A DNA stretch of 64,000 nucleotides from Pantanalinema sp. GBBB05 (GCA_016743235.1 VRZD01000022.1:46785-110784), one strand, 5' to 3'. Positions 45,706-55,694 are shown, counted from the first letter of the stretch. The notes: a model not told the origin generated them from the sequence alone. Program-made: numbers and translations.

Positions 45706-47256
45706 CTACTTACCGAGAATGGCTGGATTGCCCGTATCAAACGTACCGGCTACCGCACCAATCATTAAAGTGGCTAACGTTGCTGCCCACAAGGCTTTCC
45801 AGCCGACATCGACAATATCCTGCCGACGAGACGGTACGATGCCGACTAAGCCACCCACAAAAATCCCAACCGATGGCAGATGGGCAAATCCGCATAGGGC
45901 ATAACTAATCACCAATAAGGCTCGATCGCTAATTAAGTTCTGACTCGATAAAATTCCGAGTTGCTGATAGGAAGGAATTTCGGTGGTAATTAAGCGCTGA
46001 CCGATCAATACCGAGGCTTGCCATAACTCTTGCCATTGCACCGAAACCCCGGTGAAAAAGGTGAGCGGTAAGAAGAGGACACCGAGAATGTTTTGCAAAG
46101 TAATCACCTGGAACGCTCGCCCAATGTTGTACAGCACATAATTTTTGCTGTTAATTAGGGAAGCCAAATTGGCAAAGAACAAATTCACCAATGCAATTAG
46201 CCCTAGCACCGCAATCAATAGCGCCGCGATCGCAGCGGCTAATTTAACTCCTTCGATCGCCCCAATAATCAAACTCTCCATCAAACTGATGGGAGCAGGT
46301 TCTTCATGGGCAACCTCTGAGACAGGTTGAGGTGGTTCCTTTTCGATCGGAGGCTCGATCTCATCCTGAGTTAATTTCGTTGCCACCACTGGTGCTTCGG
46401 TAATGGTTTCACTGCCAGGAGTTCCTTCTGTGGTGACTCGCCGTTCTTCGAGCCCCCGATCGATCGTCACAGGAGTTTCCGTTTCCGGCACAATTAACTT
46501 TGCCATTACAAAACAGGCAGGAATCGCCATAATCGACGCGGAGACTAAATGCCCAGTAATGTTGGGAAATTCCGGGCGTAGAAATCCGGCATACAGCGCT
46601 AGTACCGTAGAAGCAATACTCCCGAAACAGGATGCCAGAATCGCACAGAATTCACTCCGGGTCATCCGCGCCAGGTAAGGACGGATCACTAACATCGCTT
46701 CGATACCGACAAAAATATTGGCTGCCCCACTTAACGCTTCTGCCCCACTCAAACTCATGGTGCGACGGAAGATGCGGGCAAAGGCATTGACGATCGGTTG
46801 AATTAGCCCCAACGCATAGAGCAACGACATCAGAGCCGAGAAGAAGATCACGCTCGGCAACGCCCGGAACGCGAAAATATACCCCAAATTGATGTTATCT
46901 GGGCTGAGGTAGTCACCCGGAACCGGGGCATAGGGTGGGGTAATGGCTCGGGCAATCCAGCGTCCAGCTAAGGTTGGTCCCGGCACCTGACCCGGATTTG
47001 GCACCAGAATGTTACCAAAGACAAACCGTGCCCCAGCCTCGATCGCATCCAGAATGGCATTGACGCCATCATTCAGCATTAATACAGCTAGCCGCGTCAC
47101 TGGGACTAAAAATACCAATGCTCCCAAAATCAGTTGCAAACCAATGCCCCAGATCAGGGTTTTCCAGGGAATGACGCGGCGATTTTCCGAGGTTAACCAG
47201 GCAATACCGCAGAAGGCAAAAATGCCAATGAATGAGAGAAGATTTAACCAACGCAT
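45706..47256 (-). CDS. Concentrative nucleoside transporter (CNT/NupC family)
   Basis: A 516-residue integral membrane protein importing nucleosides with H+ or Na+. Family blocks include GAEALSGAANIFVGIEAMLVIRPYL, LVSASIMAIPACFVMAKLIVPE and the C-terminal SYALCGFAHLPSVGIFVGGLVGI. A hydrophilic acidic loop (about residues 250-335) splits the core and is longer than in Escherichia coli NupC. A close paralogue lies at 49071. Confidence 0.93.
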   Translation of the reverse strand: MRWLNLLSFIGIFAFCGIAWLTSENRRVIPWKTLIWGIGLQLILGALVFLVPVTRLAVLMLNDGVNAILDAIEAGARFVFGNILVPNPGQVPGPTLAGRWIARAITPPYAPVPGDYLSPDNINLGYIFAFRALPSVIFFSALMSLLYALGLIQPIVNAFARIFRRTMSLSGAEALSGAANIFVGIEAMLVIRPYLARMTRSEFCAILASCFGSIASTVLALYAGFLRPEFPNITGHLVSASIMAIPACFVMAKLIVPETETPVTIDRGLEERRVTTEGTPGSETITEAPVVATKLTQDEIEPPIEKEPPQPVSEVAHEEPAPISLMESLIIGAIEGVKLAAAIAALLIAVLGLIALVNLFFANLASLINSKNYVLYNIGRAFQVITLQNILGVLFLPLTFFTGVSVQWQELWQASVLIGQRLITTEIPSYQQLGILSSQNLISDRALLVISYALCGFAHLPSVGIFVGGLVGIVPSRRQDIVDVGWKALWAATLATLMIGAVAGTFDTGNPAILGK

Positions 47257-47292
47257 GGGGCTAGGGGCTGAAGGATAAATAGTTATTAAGCA

Positions 47293-48951
47293 TTAGGATG
47301 TTGTGGAGGAGAGCAGAGGTTGGTAACTTTGGTGCAGTTCGTTCCAGGACTGCAGTAATTCTGGCGGAGAACTAATTCCTTTGCGCAATAGAATTACGCC
47401 ATCCTCCAGCCCCTGGATGCCATAACGATTTTGCGTAATTAACTGGTCAATTAACGGCACAAAGGCTTTAATTTGCTGGCGTTCAGCTTTAAATGCCACC
47501 TGATATTGCTGTAACTGCCACAGATCCGCTAGGAGATATTCTGCTTCAACTACCTGCTGATCATCATTCAAAACTTGCAGGAATGGCATTCGCAAGACTT
47601 CCCGTCGTCCTGATACGTGAGGAACAATGTAAGTAGTTGCCGTCACGGGAGCCTCGGGTGGTACCTGGTGAATTAACGATCGAATATGTCCCGCATGTTC
47701 CCATTGACGGGTTAAAGAGACATGCACCCAGGGTTGGTATGAGTCTGGCAGGACAAAATAAAACACTTTATGGGGACTCTTTAGGCAGGCGATCGTAATT
47801 GCCAACACAATTCCCCCAATCCAGAGCCGTTTGACTCCTGACTTAAACCGATGTTCATGCTGTGACCACCACAGAATGGCACCATAAAATAATCCAGGAA
47901 CCAGAGTTACGGCATAGCGAATCTCGATCGACAAGGCGGATTGCCCCTGTTGTAGCCAGAGCTGCAACAGGGGGAAGCCCGCGATCGCCCAGGCAACTCC
48001 TGATGCCAGCGGCACAAACAGTAATGACAACGTTTGGGCGAGTAAGTATAGGAGGACTCGCGGTAACGAGCCAAATAAATGCCCTAACAAGCGACTGGGA
48101 TTACTGATAATGCCCCAAAGAATTTGCAGGGTAGACGCTTCATCGCTGTCGGCAAATTGCCCAAACCGCTCAATCATAAAGCGTTGGGAAATATCCTTCG
48201 AGAACATCGGCATGAAGACATTCGTTGCCAGCAGAATATAGCCGAAGCTAGCAATACATAGCGCTATTCCTGCTTTGGGATGCCGCCGACTCAAAGCCAA
48301 ATAGGAGCCGACCCCAAATAAAACAACCCCGGTATCCTGCCGGATTAACAATGTCAGCCCTGCCATAATCCAAAACAGCCACCACCAGCGTTTTTCCATT
48401 GCCAGTAGTAGTGTGAATACATACAACGGAATCTGGCACAGATCGTTAAAGTTGGAAAAGCTAGGACCAATGATCGTCACGCTACCGTAGTACGCCGCTG
48501 TAATCATGGTGGCGATCGCTGGCTGAAGATAGCAGCGCGCCAGCGCATACAACACCAATCCAGCCGCCGTAATCAACCCCAATTGCAGAACTACCAAGGT
48601 CGCCGGAGATGGAAACAGCGCATAGAAGGGATGCCACAACAGCATCACCGGATCAAAATGCTGCCCTAAGCGGTGGTAGTCCACGGTCGGAATCTGGTTA
48701 TCATGTACCACTGCCCCAGACAGCACTGACGACAGCGAACTCTGAAACAGATCGCCGTGAATGCCATTCCAGAACATTTGGTTAAAGATGCCCTGGTCGT
48801 AGGAGGCGTAAAACGTAAAGTAGCGATGCAGCGAAAATAGCAGGGTGACAGCAAGAAATACCGCTGCTAAACCGAAAACAGACAGCGGTAAACTTTGGCG
48901 GTGCTCAGGCAGAAAGGACTTAAGGAAGACAGGTACTTTAAAGCGAGTCAT
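47293..48951 (-). CDS. DUF2079 family membrane protein
   Basis: A 552-residue polytopic membrane protein with the DUF2079 N-terminal pattern FTFYASYDQGIFNQMFWNG and FDPVMLLWHPFYALFPSP. About ten helices are visible, and a soluble C-terminal tail follows. The fold resembles GT-C glycosyltransferases by impression only. I chose the ATG at 48951 (MTRFKVPVF); the frame extends upstream to 49053. It lies between two CNT transporters on the same strand. Confidence 0.85.
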   Translation of the reverse strand: MTRFKVPVFLKSFLPEHRQSLPLSVFGLAAVFLAVTLLFSLHRYFTFYASYDQGIFNQMFWNGIHGDLFQSSLSSVLSGAVVHDNQIPTVDYHRLGQHFDPVMLLWHPFYALFPSPATLVVLQLGLITAAGLVLYALARCYLQPAIATMITAAYYGSVTIIGPSFSNFNDLCQIPLYVFTLLLAMEKRWWWLFWIMAGLTLLIRQDTGVVLFGVGSYLALSRRHPKAGIALCIASFGYILLATNVFMPMFSKDISQRFMIERFGQFADSDEASTLQILWGIISNPSRLLGHLFGSLPRVLLYLLAQTLSLLFVPLASGVAWAIAGFPLLQLWLQQGQSALSIEIRYAVTLVPGLFYGAILWWSQHEHRFKSGVKRLWIGGIVLAITIACLKSPHKVFYFVLPDSYQPWVHVSLTRQWEHAGHIRSLIHQVPPEAPVTATTYIVPHVSGRREVLRMPFLQVLNDDQQVVEAEYLLADLWQLQQYQVAFKAERQQIKAFVPLIDQLITQNRYGIQGLEDGVILLRKGISSPPELLQSWNELHQSYQPLLSSTTS

Positions 48952-49070
48952 GAACGCGGTACGGTCTCTGGACTGCCCGAAATCACTGGCAAATCCCGAT
49001 CGCCAAGCCAAAATAGACTTGCGGGGATCGCCAGTGACACAATACCACAGCATCGCCTCCGCTCCCAGTT

Positions 49071-50882
49071 TTAACTTTCTGACTCGTAAGTGGTCTCGCT
49101 ATAAGATTGCTCATCAGTCACTGGCAAAGTTTCTTCTACCGCCGTCGGTTGCCCCTCCTGAGTGGGTTGTACCCACGATTGCTGAGTAGCCGTGGGGCTA
49201 GGAGCGGGAGTGGCTGGGGGAGCCGGAGTTTGTGCGGCGCTTGGGCTAGGAGCAGGGGACGCTACAGGTGCCGCTGGGGTTCCAGGTGCAGCTTGCGGAC
49301 TGGCAGGAGTTGCCGGTGCTGGCGAAGGACTAGCGGTCGGAGGAGCGGCTTGTTTGTTACCTAAGATGCTGCTGGCGTTACCCGGGGTATAAAAGACTCC
49401 GGCTACACAACCAATCATGATCGTGGCCAGTGTCCCAACAAACAGCGCTTTCCACCCTAACTCTGAAATATCTTTGCGGCGAGATGGGATCAGCGCAATC
49501 ATACCGCCGACGAAAATTCCAACGGATGCTAGGTGAGCAAATCCCGATAAGGCATAGCTGATAATGACAACGGCTCGATCGCTTAACTGTCCAGCCTGTG
49601 ACGCACTCGCTAACGATAGGTAAGGGGGGATTGCAGTTTCAAACAAGCGGCGACCAATAATGACTGAAGATTGCCAAAGTTCGGTTTGATCCAGCGAGAC
49701 CCCGGTCAAAAAGGTAACAGGAACAAACAAAAATCCCAGGATATTTTGGAGGGTGACTATCTTAAATACATCCCCGATCGGACCAGGAATGATGGCTAAC
49801 ACGTTAAAGAATTGATCAATTAAGGAGACAAAGCCCAAAATTAGGATCAGCACTGCCGCGATCGCCACTGCCATCTTCACCCCATCGATCGCGCCACCGA
49901 TCGCCGCATCCATTGGACTCATGCGCTCCATCGGTTCGCCAGCAACAGTTTCCTGATCAATTAATTCGTCAGGTTCTTCCCGTTCCCTCACCGATCGGGA
50001 ACTAGAGGCTAAAGGAGCTTCTCCCCGTAACAAGCGGGTAATTTCCTCATCCTCATCTGTGCTGGGAAATTCCCGTTCCGGAAAACTACGTTCAGCATCT
50101 TCTAGGAGTTCACGTTGATTCGCTGGAGTCCGTAATTTAACTCGTTTTTCTTCCTTTGGTAATCCTCTAGCGGTTAGGGGGACTTCTGTTTCTGGCACTA
50201 AAATTTTCGAGATCACGAAGCAGGCAGGAATCGCCATGATCGACGCGGATACTAAGTGCGCCAAGATATTGGGAAATGCCGGGCGCAGGAAGCTGACATA
50301 AATTGCCAGCGTGGAGGACGCAGAGGTGCCAAAGCAACAGGCGAGAATGGCACAAATTTCGCTGCGGGTCATCTTGGGCAGATAAGGTTTGACTACGATC
50401 GCCGCTTCAATGCCCACAAAAATATTGGCGGCTCCACTGAGCGCTTCTGCCCCACTCAAGCGCATCACAGTATAAAAAACCTTCGCGAATACATTGGTAA
50501 TGACTTGAATCACCCCAATGTTGTAGAGCAGTGCCATTAACCCCGAAAAGAACACCACCGTTGGCAATGCCCGAAACGCAAAGATATAGCCCAGTGGCGG
50601 ATTATCCCCATAGACTTTGGGTACCATTTGATCCCCAAATACGAAGCGGGCTCCCCGTTCTGCGGCTGCAAATACACTGTCTAAACCCTTGCTAAATGCA
50701 TCTAGAGCATCACGAGTTGGCGGAAACAGAAACACCAGGGCACCCAAAACCAGTTGTAAGAGAATGCCCATAATCACCACCCGCCAGGGGAAATAGCGGG
50801 GTCGGCGGTTCTCTGAGAACGCCCAAGCGATTAAACATAAACCAAATATGCCAAAAAATGAAATGGCGTTAAGCACACTCAT
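49071..50882 (-). CDS. Second CNT-family nucleoside transporter with Pro-rich tail
   Basis: A 603-residue paralogue of the 45706 gene, with the same blocks (GAEALSGAANIFVGIEAAIVVKPYL, SYALSGFAHLASVGIFVGGMIAL). It has an even longer charged loop (about 230-320) and an added C-terminal Pro/Ala/Ser/Thr-rich tail (about 505-603) that is absent in most CNT proteins. The tail may extend into the periplasm or cytoplasm. Substrate differences between the two copies cannot be inferred. Confidence 0.92.
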   Translation of the reverse strand: MSVLNAISFFGIFGLCLIAWAFSENRRPRYFPWRVVIMGILLQLVLGALVFLFPPTRDALDAFSKGLDSVFAAAERGARFVFGDQMVPKVYGDNPPLGYIFAFRALPTVVFFSGLMALLYNIGVIQVITNVFAKVFYTVMRLSGAEALSGAANIFVGIEAAIVVKPYLPKMTRSEICAILACCFGTSASSTLAIYVSFLRPAFPNILAHLVSASIMAIPACFVISKILVPETEVPLTARGLPKEEKRVKLRTPANQRELLEDAERSFPEREFPSTDEDEEITRLLRGEAPLASSSRSVREREEPDELIDQETVAGEPMERMSPMDAAIGGAIDGVKMAVAIAAVLILILGFVSLIDQFFNVLAIIPGPIGDVFKIVTLQNILGFLFVPVTFLTGVSLDQTELWQSSVIIGRRLFETAIPPYLSLASASQAGQLSDRAVVIISYALSGFAHLASVGIFVGGMIALIPSRRKDISELGWKALFVGTLATIMIGCVAGVFYTPGNASSILGNKQAAPPTASPSPAPATPASPQAAPGTPAAPVASPAPSPSAAQTPAPPATPAPSPTATQQSWVQPTQEGQPTAVEETLPVTDEQSYSETTYESES

Positions 50883-51185
50883 ACGTGGGATTCCTCACTC
50901 TGAAAGCCGTTCAGGCATTGTCCTTACAACTCAGCAACCTGGGGCTAATTTTGCCTGGCGATCGCAGATTTCACATGCAATCAATACACTAAAATATTCG
51001 ACTTCCAGCCATTTGCAGACATTAAATTTGGGCAGAGTTTTCAAAACTTATTCAAATTGAGTCGGCTCACGACTTCAATTCCTCCCTCATCTCTCCTATC
51101 TTCCCTATCTCCCCCGCTTCCTTCCCTCCCTCACCCCACCTCAAAACAGTGATAATAAGGAAAAACCACTGCGGTATTTCAGCCT
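50883..51185. repeat. Intergenic region with pyrimidine-rich repeat
   Basis: About 300 bp upstream of the zinc-ribbon gene. A pyrimidine-rich tract (51079-51144, CCTCATCTCTCCTATCTTCC type) is the complement of the purine-rich repeat words found elsewhere in the window. Nothing else was identified. Confidence 0.55.
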
Positions 51186-51485
51186 ATGGAAGCGTTTGCT
51201 CCCACTCCCCCCGACTGGACTGAGCCAGCCATTCATGCCCAAGAGTTTTGCTGTCCCAGTTGTCGAGCCGCGAGTCAGACTGCCCAACGAGTTTGGGTCA
51301 ATCGCCGATCGCCCGTTTTCACTGAAGATCACCGGAAGAAATGGCAAGAGTTCTATTTATGTGAGTGTGGCAAAGCCTGGTGGGCATGGAGTAATCAACG
51401 TCCGCCCTCGGAATTGGCGCAACAGGAACGAGAGCTGCCACCTCCACCCCCACTGCGACCGTTTTTTAATCCCTTTGATGACTAA
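51186..51485 (+). CDS. Small zinc-ribbon-like protein
   Basis: A 99-residue protein with a CxxC-type pair (FCCPSCRAA near 21) and a second pair (YLCECGKAW near 58), a pattern that suggests a zinc ribbon. The C-terminal third is Pro-rich (ELPPPPPLRPFFNPFDD). It is probably a conserved cyanobacterial protein of unknown role. Confidence 0.7.
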   Translation: MEAFAPTPPDWTEPAIHAQEFCCPSCRAASQTAQRVWVNRRSPVFTEDHRKKWQEFYLCECGKAWWAWSNQRPPSELAQQERELPPPPPLRPFFNPFDD

Positions 51486-51573
51486 GGCGCTCACAGAAAA
51501 TGGCTAACTAGCCAGAGAGTTGTCCCTCAATTCCCACCTCTGGTCAAGATTGGCTCTCAAGCCACCACAACCC

Positions 51574-53445
51574 TTAACTGACAGAAATGCCACGTTGAGC
51601 CTGGCGTTCCCGAATTCGTTCTAAACTGCCGACTGGAATTGCGGCAATCAGGTGGCGAGTGTAATCGCGTTTAGGCTCTCGATACAGCTGTTCGGCGGGG
51701 GCAATTTCCTCAATTTGCCCCTTGTTCATGACCACGATGCGATCGCTCATAAATTTGACCACACTCAGATCATGAGAAATGAAGATGTAGGTGAGGGAGA
51801 ACTCTTGCTGTAACTCTTTCAGCAAATTGAGCACCTGTGCCTGTACCGATACGTCCAAAGCGGAAACCGACTCATCACAAATAATAAATTTCGGTTTCAA
51901 TGCCAAGGCTCTGGCAATACAAATCCGTTGCCGCTGACCGCCAGAAAACTCGTGCGGATAGCGGTTCATGGCGGCGGCACTCAATCCTACCCGTTCCAGT
52001 AAGTAAGCGGCTTCATCCCGTTGTAACTTACGAGTAATCGGCTTTTTGTGGATCAGCATAGGTTCCATCACTGCTTCTCCGATCGTCATACGGGAATCCA
52101 GGGAGCTAAACGGATTCTGGAAAATAATTTGCATGTCTTGGCGCAGACGACGCAGGCGATCGGGGGAAAGGGTCGTCAGATCTTGACCTTCAAACATGAC
52201 CTGACCATCCAGAGGTTTAATTAATTGCAACAACGTGCGAGCCAGTGTCGATTTACCACAACCCGACTCCCCTACTAGTCCCAACGTTTCACCCGGATAC
52301 ACCGCAAAGCTGACATCATTCACTGCCATGAAATAGCGTTTGGTTTGCCCAAATACGCCCCGAATTGGGAAACCAACTCGCAAATGAGTCACAGACACTA
52401 ACGGTGGTTTTTCCTGAAGCGCGGCTAGCCGTTCTAACTGTTCAGCTGGGCTGACTACTTCTGCCCCTTGCAGGGCTTGTTGAATGTCAGTGGCTTTTGC
52501 CTGGATCACGGGTCTACCGTCAGCTCCCGGCTCAACCTGCATAAAATCTGACACGGTGGGCAATCGTCGGAAGCGTCGTTCCAATTGGGGTCGGCAGGTC
52601 AGTAATCCTTTGGTATAGGGATGCTGAGGGTTGGAGAACACCTCCCAAACAGAACCCGCTTCCACAATTTCCCCCTGATACATCACTACCACCGCATCGG
52701 CAATTTCGGCGATGATACCCAAATCATGGGTAATAAACATAATCGACATCCCACGCCGATCGCGCAAATCCCGCAGCAGATCCAGGATGGTTGACTGCAC
52801 CGTGACATCTAGAGCTGTCGTGGGTTCATCAGCAATGAGTAGTGCTGGATCACAAGCGATCGCCATGGCAATCATCACTCGTTGCATCTGCCCGCCAGAC
52901 AACTCATGCGGGTAGCGCTCCAAAAAATCATATTTATGCCGCTCTACCTGTCGCAGATCATCGTTGTACTGTTGTTTAAGCTCTTCGTCACTGGGTAATA
53001 GTTTGACTTCTTGGAGGCGAGCGATCGCTTCTTGCTGTGCCCCCGCTTTGGAAATGCGTTTGTGGAGACAAATAGCTTCTACCAACTGAAAGCCGATCGT
53101 ATATACCGGATTCAGCGAACTCATCGGCTCTTGGAAGATCATCGAGATGCTGCCGCCCCGGTAGTGTTCCAACTGACGATGCGGTAACTTCACTAGATCA
53201 ATGGCTTCCCCGGCGGCATCCGGCTCCCGAAATAATACCTGCCCATGAGTGATTTTGCCCGGACTCGGGACTAAGCCCATGACCGCTAATGCGGTCACCG
53301 ACTTGCCTGAGCCTGATTCGCCCACAATGCCGATCGTTTGTCCACGCTTCACTTCAAACGACACACCATTGACGGCTTGTACAAGCTGGCTATCTGTTTG
53401 AAATTGCACTTCCAAGTTACTAACTTGCAGAACCGTCTCGCTCAT
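51574..53445 (-). CDS. Oligopeptide-type ABC transporter ATP-binding protein with two ATPase domains
   Basis: A 623-residue fusion of two ATPases of the Opp/Dpp/Gsi family. The first has Walker A GESGSGKSV near 42, signature LSGGQMQRV and DEPTTALDV. The second has GESGCGKST near 395, FSGGQRQRI and DESVSALDV. It powers import of peptides or glutathione-like solutes. No permease or binding-protein gene is adjacent. A hairpin at 53538 lies upstream. Confidence 0.95.
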   Translation of the reverse strand: MSETVLQVSNLEVQFQTDSQLVQAVNGVSFEVKRGQTIGIVGESGSGKSVTALAVMGLVPSPGKITHGQVLFREPDAAGEAIDLVKLPHRQLEHYRGGSISMIFQEPMSSLNPVYTIGFQLVEAICLHKRISKAGAQQEAIARLQEVKLLPSDEELKQQYNDDLRQVERHKYDFLERYPHELSGGQMQRVMIAMAIACDPALLIADEPTTALDVTVQSTILDLLRDLRDRRGMSIMFITHDLGIIAEIADAVVVMYQGEIVEAGSVWEVFSNPQHPYTKGLLTCRPQLERRFRRLPTVSDFMQVEPGADGRPVIQAKATDIQQALQGAEVVSPAEQLERLAALQEKPPLVSVTHLRVGFPIRGVFGQTKRYFMAVNDVSFAVYPGETLGLVGESGCGKSTLARTLLQLIKPLDGQVMFEGQDLTTLSPDRLRRLRQDMQIIFQNPFSSLDSRMTIGEAVMEPMLIHKKPITRKLQRDEAAYLLERVGLSAAAMNRYPHEFSGGQRQRICIARALALKPKFIICDESVSALDVSVQAQVLNLLKELQQEFSLTYIFISHDLSVVKFMSDRIVVMNKGQIEEIAPAEQLYREPKRDYTRHLIAAIPVGSLERIRERQAQRGISVS

Positions 53446-53537
53446 GGGGGTTAGGAAGAAAACATTTCTTGCATCTTAACAGTCTGCACTCCTGCGATCG
53501 GTGTTACTAGCACAGTTTCTACTGCCAATTAAACTCG

Positions 53538-53562
53538 AAAGTCCCCTAATTTAGGGGACTTT
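53538..53562 (-). terminator. Strong palindromic hairpin, likely terminator of the asparaginase gene
   Basis: AAAGTCCCCTAA (53538-53549) pairs exactly with TTAGGGGACTTT (53551-53562), a 12-bp near-palindrome that would fold with a short loop. It lies just past the asparaginase stop on the minus strand and upstream of the ABC gene. A-run and T-run flanks suit termination in either direction. Confidence 0.6.
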
Positions 53563-53612
53563 AACAGCGATATGAGCAGGTGACTTACTGACCAAGGATT
53601 GCCGCGATCGCC

Positions 53613-54572
53613 TTATAACATGGCTAATTCTCCGGCAACCTCTAGACGTGCCACTTCACTAATGTTCGCAAAGGATTCGACCAGGGTTTCCGAAACGGAT
53701 GGACTGATCCAACCCATTTGTTTTAGTAAGTGAATGGCAACAGCATACTTGGCTCGTTTCGCGCCATCCATCACCTTGATCGCCAAGCCTAAACCTTCGC
53801 CTAGTCGTCCAATGCACTGAATCCCTTCGGCTCCAGCTTTGCTCACTAGTTCGCCTTCAGTCAGCTGCATCAGTTCTGTATCAAATTCACCTTCCCCAGC
53901 CACCAATGTTGGGTGATGGATCATCGCTCGGGCAATGCGCTCCATATCCAGGCTATCGCCTGAAGCTAAGTGAGCATATAAAGCAGCCATCTGTCCTAAC
54001 TGGAGGAAATAGGTTGGTGCTCCACAGTCATCCCGAGCGCTGATAAACTCAACCCCTGGCATCCGCAGCAGTTCTGCCACCTTTTGCAAAATTAACTCCT
54101 GTACCGGATGGTTACGCTGGAGATACCCCGATAAGGGCCAGTTGCGCTGCTGACATACAGCTAACATGCCAGCATGTTTTCCAGAACAGTTGTATTCTAG
54201 TGGGCTACGTTTTCCAGCTGGTGTCGGACATTGCAGCGCTGTTGGGTCAATATCAGCTCGCCACAAAATGTTAAAAACTTGGCGCACCTGTTCAATCTTG
54301 CCCTGGTGAGAGCTACAGATAATTGCCAGATCTCGATCGGTGAGCCCATAGCGCTCTAACGTTCCAGTTGTAGTTACAGCTAACGCCTGAAATGGTTTTA
54401 GCGACGAGCGAACAAAGGTGGCAGTTTCGGCACTGCCAGCAACCAGCAACGTCCGTCCGCGGTTATCGCAAACAACCGCTTGGACATCGTGCTTGGACTC
54501 GATTATGCCTTCTCGCAGAAGCCTGACTTCCAGTTCTGCGGAATTTGTGCGTCTTCCTCGTGATGATGTCAT
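53613..54572 (-). CDS. Asparaginase family protein (Asparaginase_II type)
   Basis: A 319-residue protein similar to the PF06089 family, which includes plant-symbiont type L-asparaginases. Recognisable blocks are VRSSLKPFQALA, ICSSHQGKIEQV, LEYNCSGKHAGMLA, SARDDCGAPTYFL, EGELVSKAGAEGIQCIG. It would hydrolyse asparagine to aspartate and ammonia, releasing nitrogen. I chose the ATG at 54572 (MTSSRGRR); an ATG at 54608 adds an atypical lead. Confidence 0.88.
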   Translation of the reverse strand: MTSSRGRRTNSAELEVRLLREGIIESKHDVQAVVCDNRGRTLLVAGSAETATFVRSSLKPFQALAVTTTGTLERYGLTDRDLAIICSSHQGKIEQVRQVFNILWRADIDPTALQCPTPAGKRSPLEYNCSGKHAGMLAVCQQRNWPLSGYLQRNHPVQELILQKVAELLRMPGVEFISARDDCGAPTYFLQLGQMAALYAHLASGDSLDMERIARAMIHHPTLVAGEGEFDTELMQLTEGELVSKAGAEGIQCIGRLGEGLGLAIKVMDGAKRAKYAVAIHLLKQMGWISPSVSETLVESFANISEVARLEVAGELAML

Positions 54573-54654
54573 GCGTATGACTCTAGCACCAGAAGGGAAC
54601 GACAGCACACCAAAGTAACCAGTTTTAGCAAAAAGGTTTTTGATTTCTCAAAAG

Positions 54655-55188
54655 TCATACAAGCTGCCAAATCACAATTCCACTGATGAGCAAAATAGCT
54701 AGAACTCCAAAGGTTTTGTGTAACCGCCGCAGGATGGGCTGCACTTGATAGGTGGTAATCAGCCGATCTTGGGTCAACACTTCTAGGGGCTTTGCCCAAG
54801 CCTGACCGTCGTACCACCCAGACTCTTCGTAAAACACGGTGGCATTCGACAGCCGCGAGTGAATGTAAAACCATCCCAGATAGAGCCGGACTAGGACCAA
54901 TGTGAGAAATAAGGTTGCTCCTGCTGCACCCAGTAGGATGAATTGAGCAAAATGCTTTGCTGGAGCAAAACTTGCGGCGGCTACAGGTCCGGCGATCGCC
55001 CAGCTCCAAACCCAGACCCAAACGATGATTTTCACATAGGGTACTGGTTCCAAAGTTCCCCAGCGAAAAAACCAGGATTCTTGTAAATCCCGGTATTCGT
55101 TTAAGGGTTGCTGCTCTAAGGGCACCGGGCACACTGATGGCGACGGTTTCCTGAGGGTGTCATCGGGTAACAAGCGGACACACTCCAA
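54655..55188 (-). CDS. Ycf36/DUF1230 family membrane protein
   Basis: A 177-residue protein of the cyanobacterial and plastid Ycf36 (CGLD27) family. Motifs are CPVPLEQQPLNEYRDLQESWFFRW-type N-terminus (EQQPLNEY, ESWFFRWGTLE), SGP-type helix (WAIAGPVAAASFAPAK), LVRLYLGWFYIHSRLSNATV, YEESGWYDGQAW and QVQPILRRLH. It has three to four helices. The plant homologue is linked to iron-deficiency responses, but the biochemical role is unknown. Confidence 0.88.
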   Translation of the reverse strand: MECVRLLPDDTLRKPSPSVCPVPLEQQPLNEYRDLQESWFFRWGTLEPVPYVKIIVWVWVWSWAIAGPVAAASFAPAKHFAQFILLGAAGATLFLTLVLVRLYLGWFYIHSRLSNATVFYEESGWYDGQAWAKPLEVLTQDRLITTYQVQPILRRLHKTFGVLAILLISGIVIWQLV

Positions 55189-55238
55189 TAGACTTATTTG
55201 TCAGTATAGACAACGAACGCCGGGATTGCCGCTTCCTC

Positions 55239-55433
55239 CTAGGTAATAGGGTATCCGGCATTTGCGATCGCCGTTTTGACCGCACCTTCTGGTTGAGCGG
55301 TTTCAATTTTGACCCACTTGGTTTTGGGATCCGCTTCGACTGTGGCACTGGGATCAACTGCCATCACTGCCCGAGTAATTTTCTCTGCACAGGCAGAACA
55401 CGCCATACTGGGAACTTTGAATTCTAATGCCAT
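55239..55433 (-). CDS. Atx1-like copper chaperone (HMA domain)
   Basis: A 64-residue single HMA domain. The metal motif is SMACSACAEKI near residue 8 (CxxC), in the typical beta-alpha-beta-beta-alpha-beta layout with AIANAGYPI at the end. Length and pattern match cyanobacterial Atx1, which delivers Cu(I) to P-type ATPases. The ATG at 55433 fits the family; the upstream extension is unlike it. No copper ATPase gene is adjacent. Confidence 0.9.
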   Translation of the reverse strand: MALEFKVPSMACSACAEKITRAVMAVDPSATVEADPKTKWVKIETAQPEGAVKTAIANAGYPIT

Positions 55434-55489
55434 CACTGATTGCCTGAACTCCTTCTCGGATACTATAGCGAGTTTGCAACCGTTACGGG

Positions 55490-55587
55490 ATGAGGAGAAT
55501 GAAGATAGGGGAGATGAGGAAGCTGGGGAAGAGCAATCCATTACATCCTGCTCTATCTCCCTTACCTTCCTTACCTCCTCTATTTAG
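55490..55587. repeat. Purine/pyrimidine hairpin-type repeat
   Basis: A purine-rich arm (55490-55536) is followed by a complementary pyrimidine-rich arm (55548-55587). The middle, AATCCATTACATCC, forms the loop. It is the clearest complete copy of the repeat family in this window and lies between the copper chaperone and the 55695 gene. Confidence 0.65.
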
Positions 55588-55694
55588 CCCACTGTGCCAA
55601 CAAAAAGCCCCTCTTCGACGATCGCCGCTGAGGAGCCAAGTTACATCAAGCACTGGATTGTCATGCCCCGAGTCAGGATGGCATGAGAAAAAAT

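Noticed and set aside
49071..49400. Plus-strand Gly/Ala-rich frames opposite the Pro-rich CNT tail
   Set aside because: They are complements of the Pro/Ala codons of the real gene and have no independent support.
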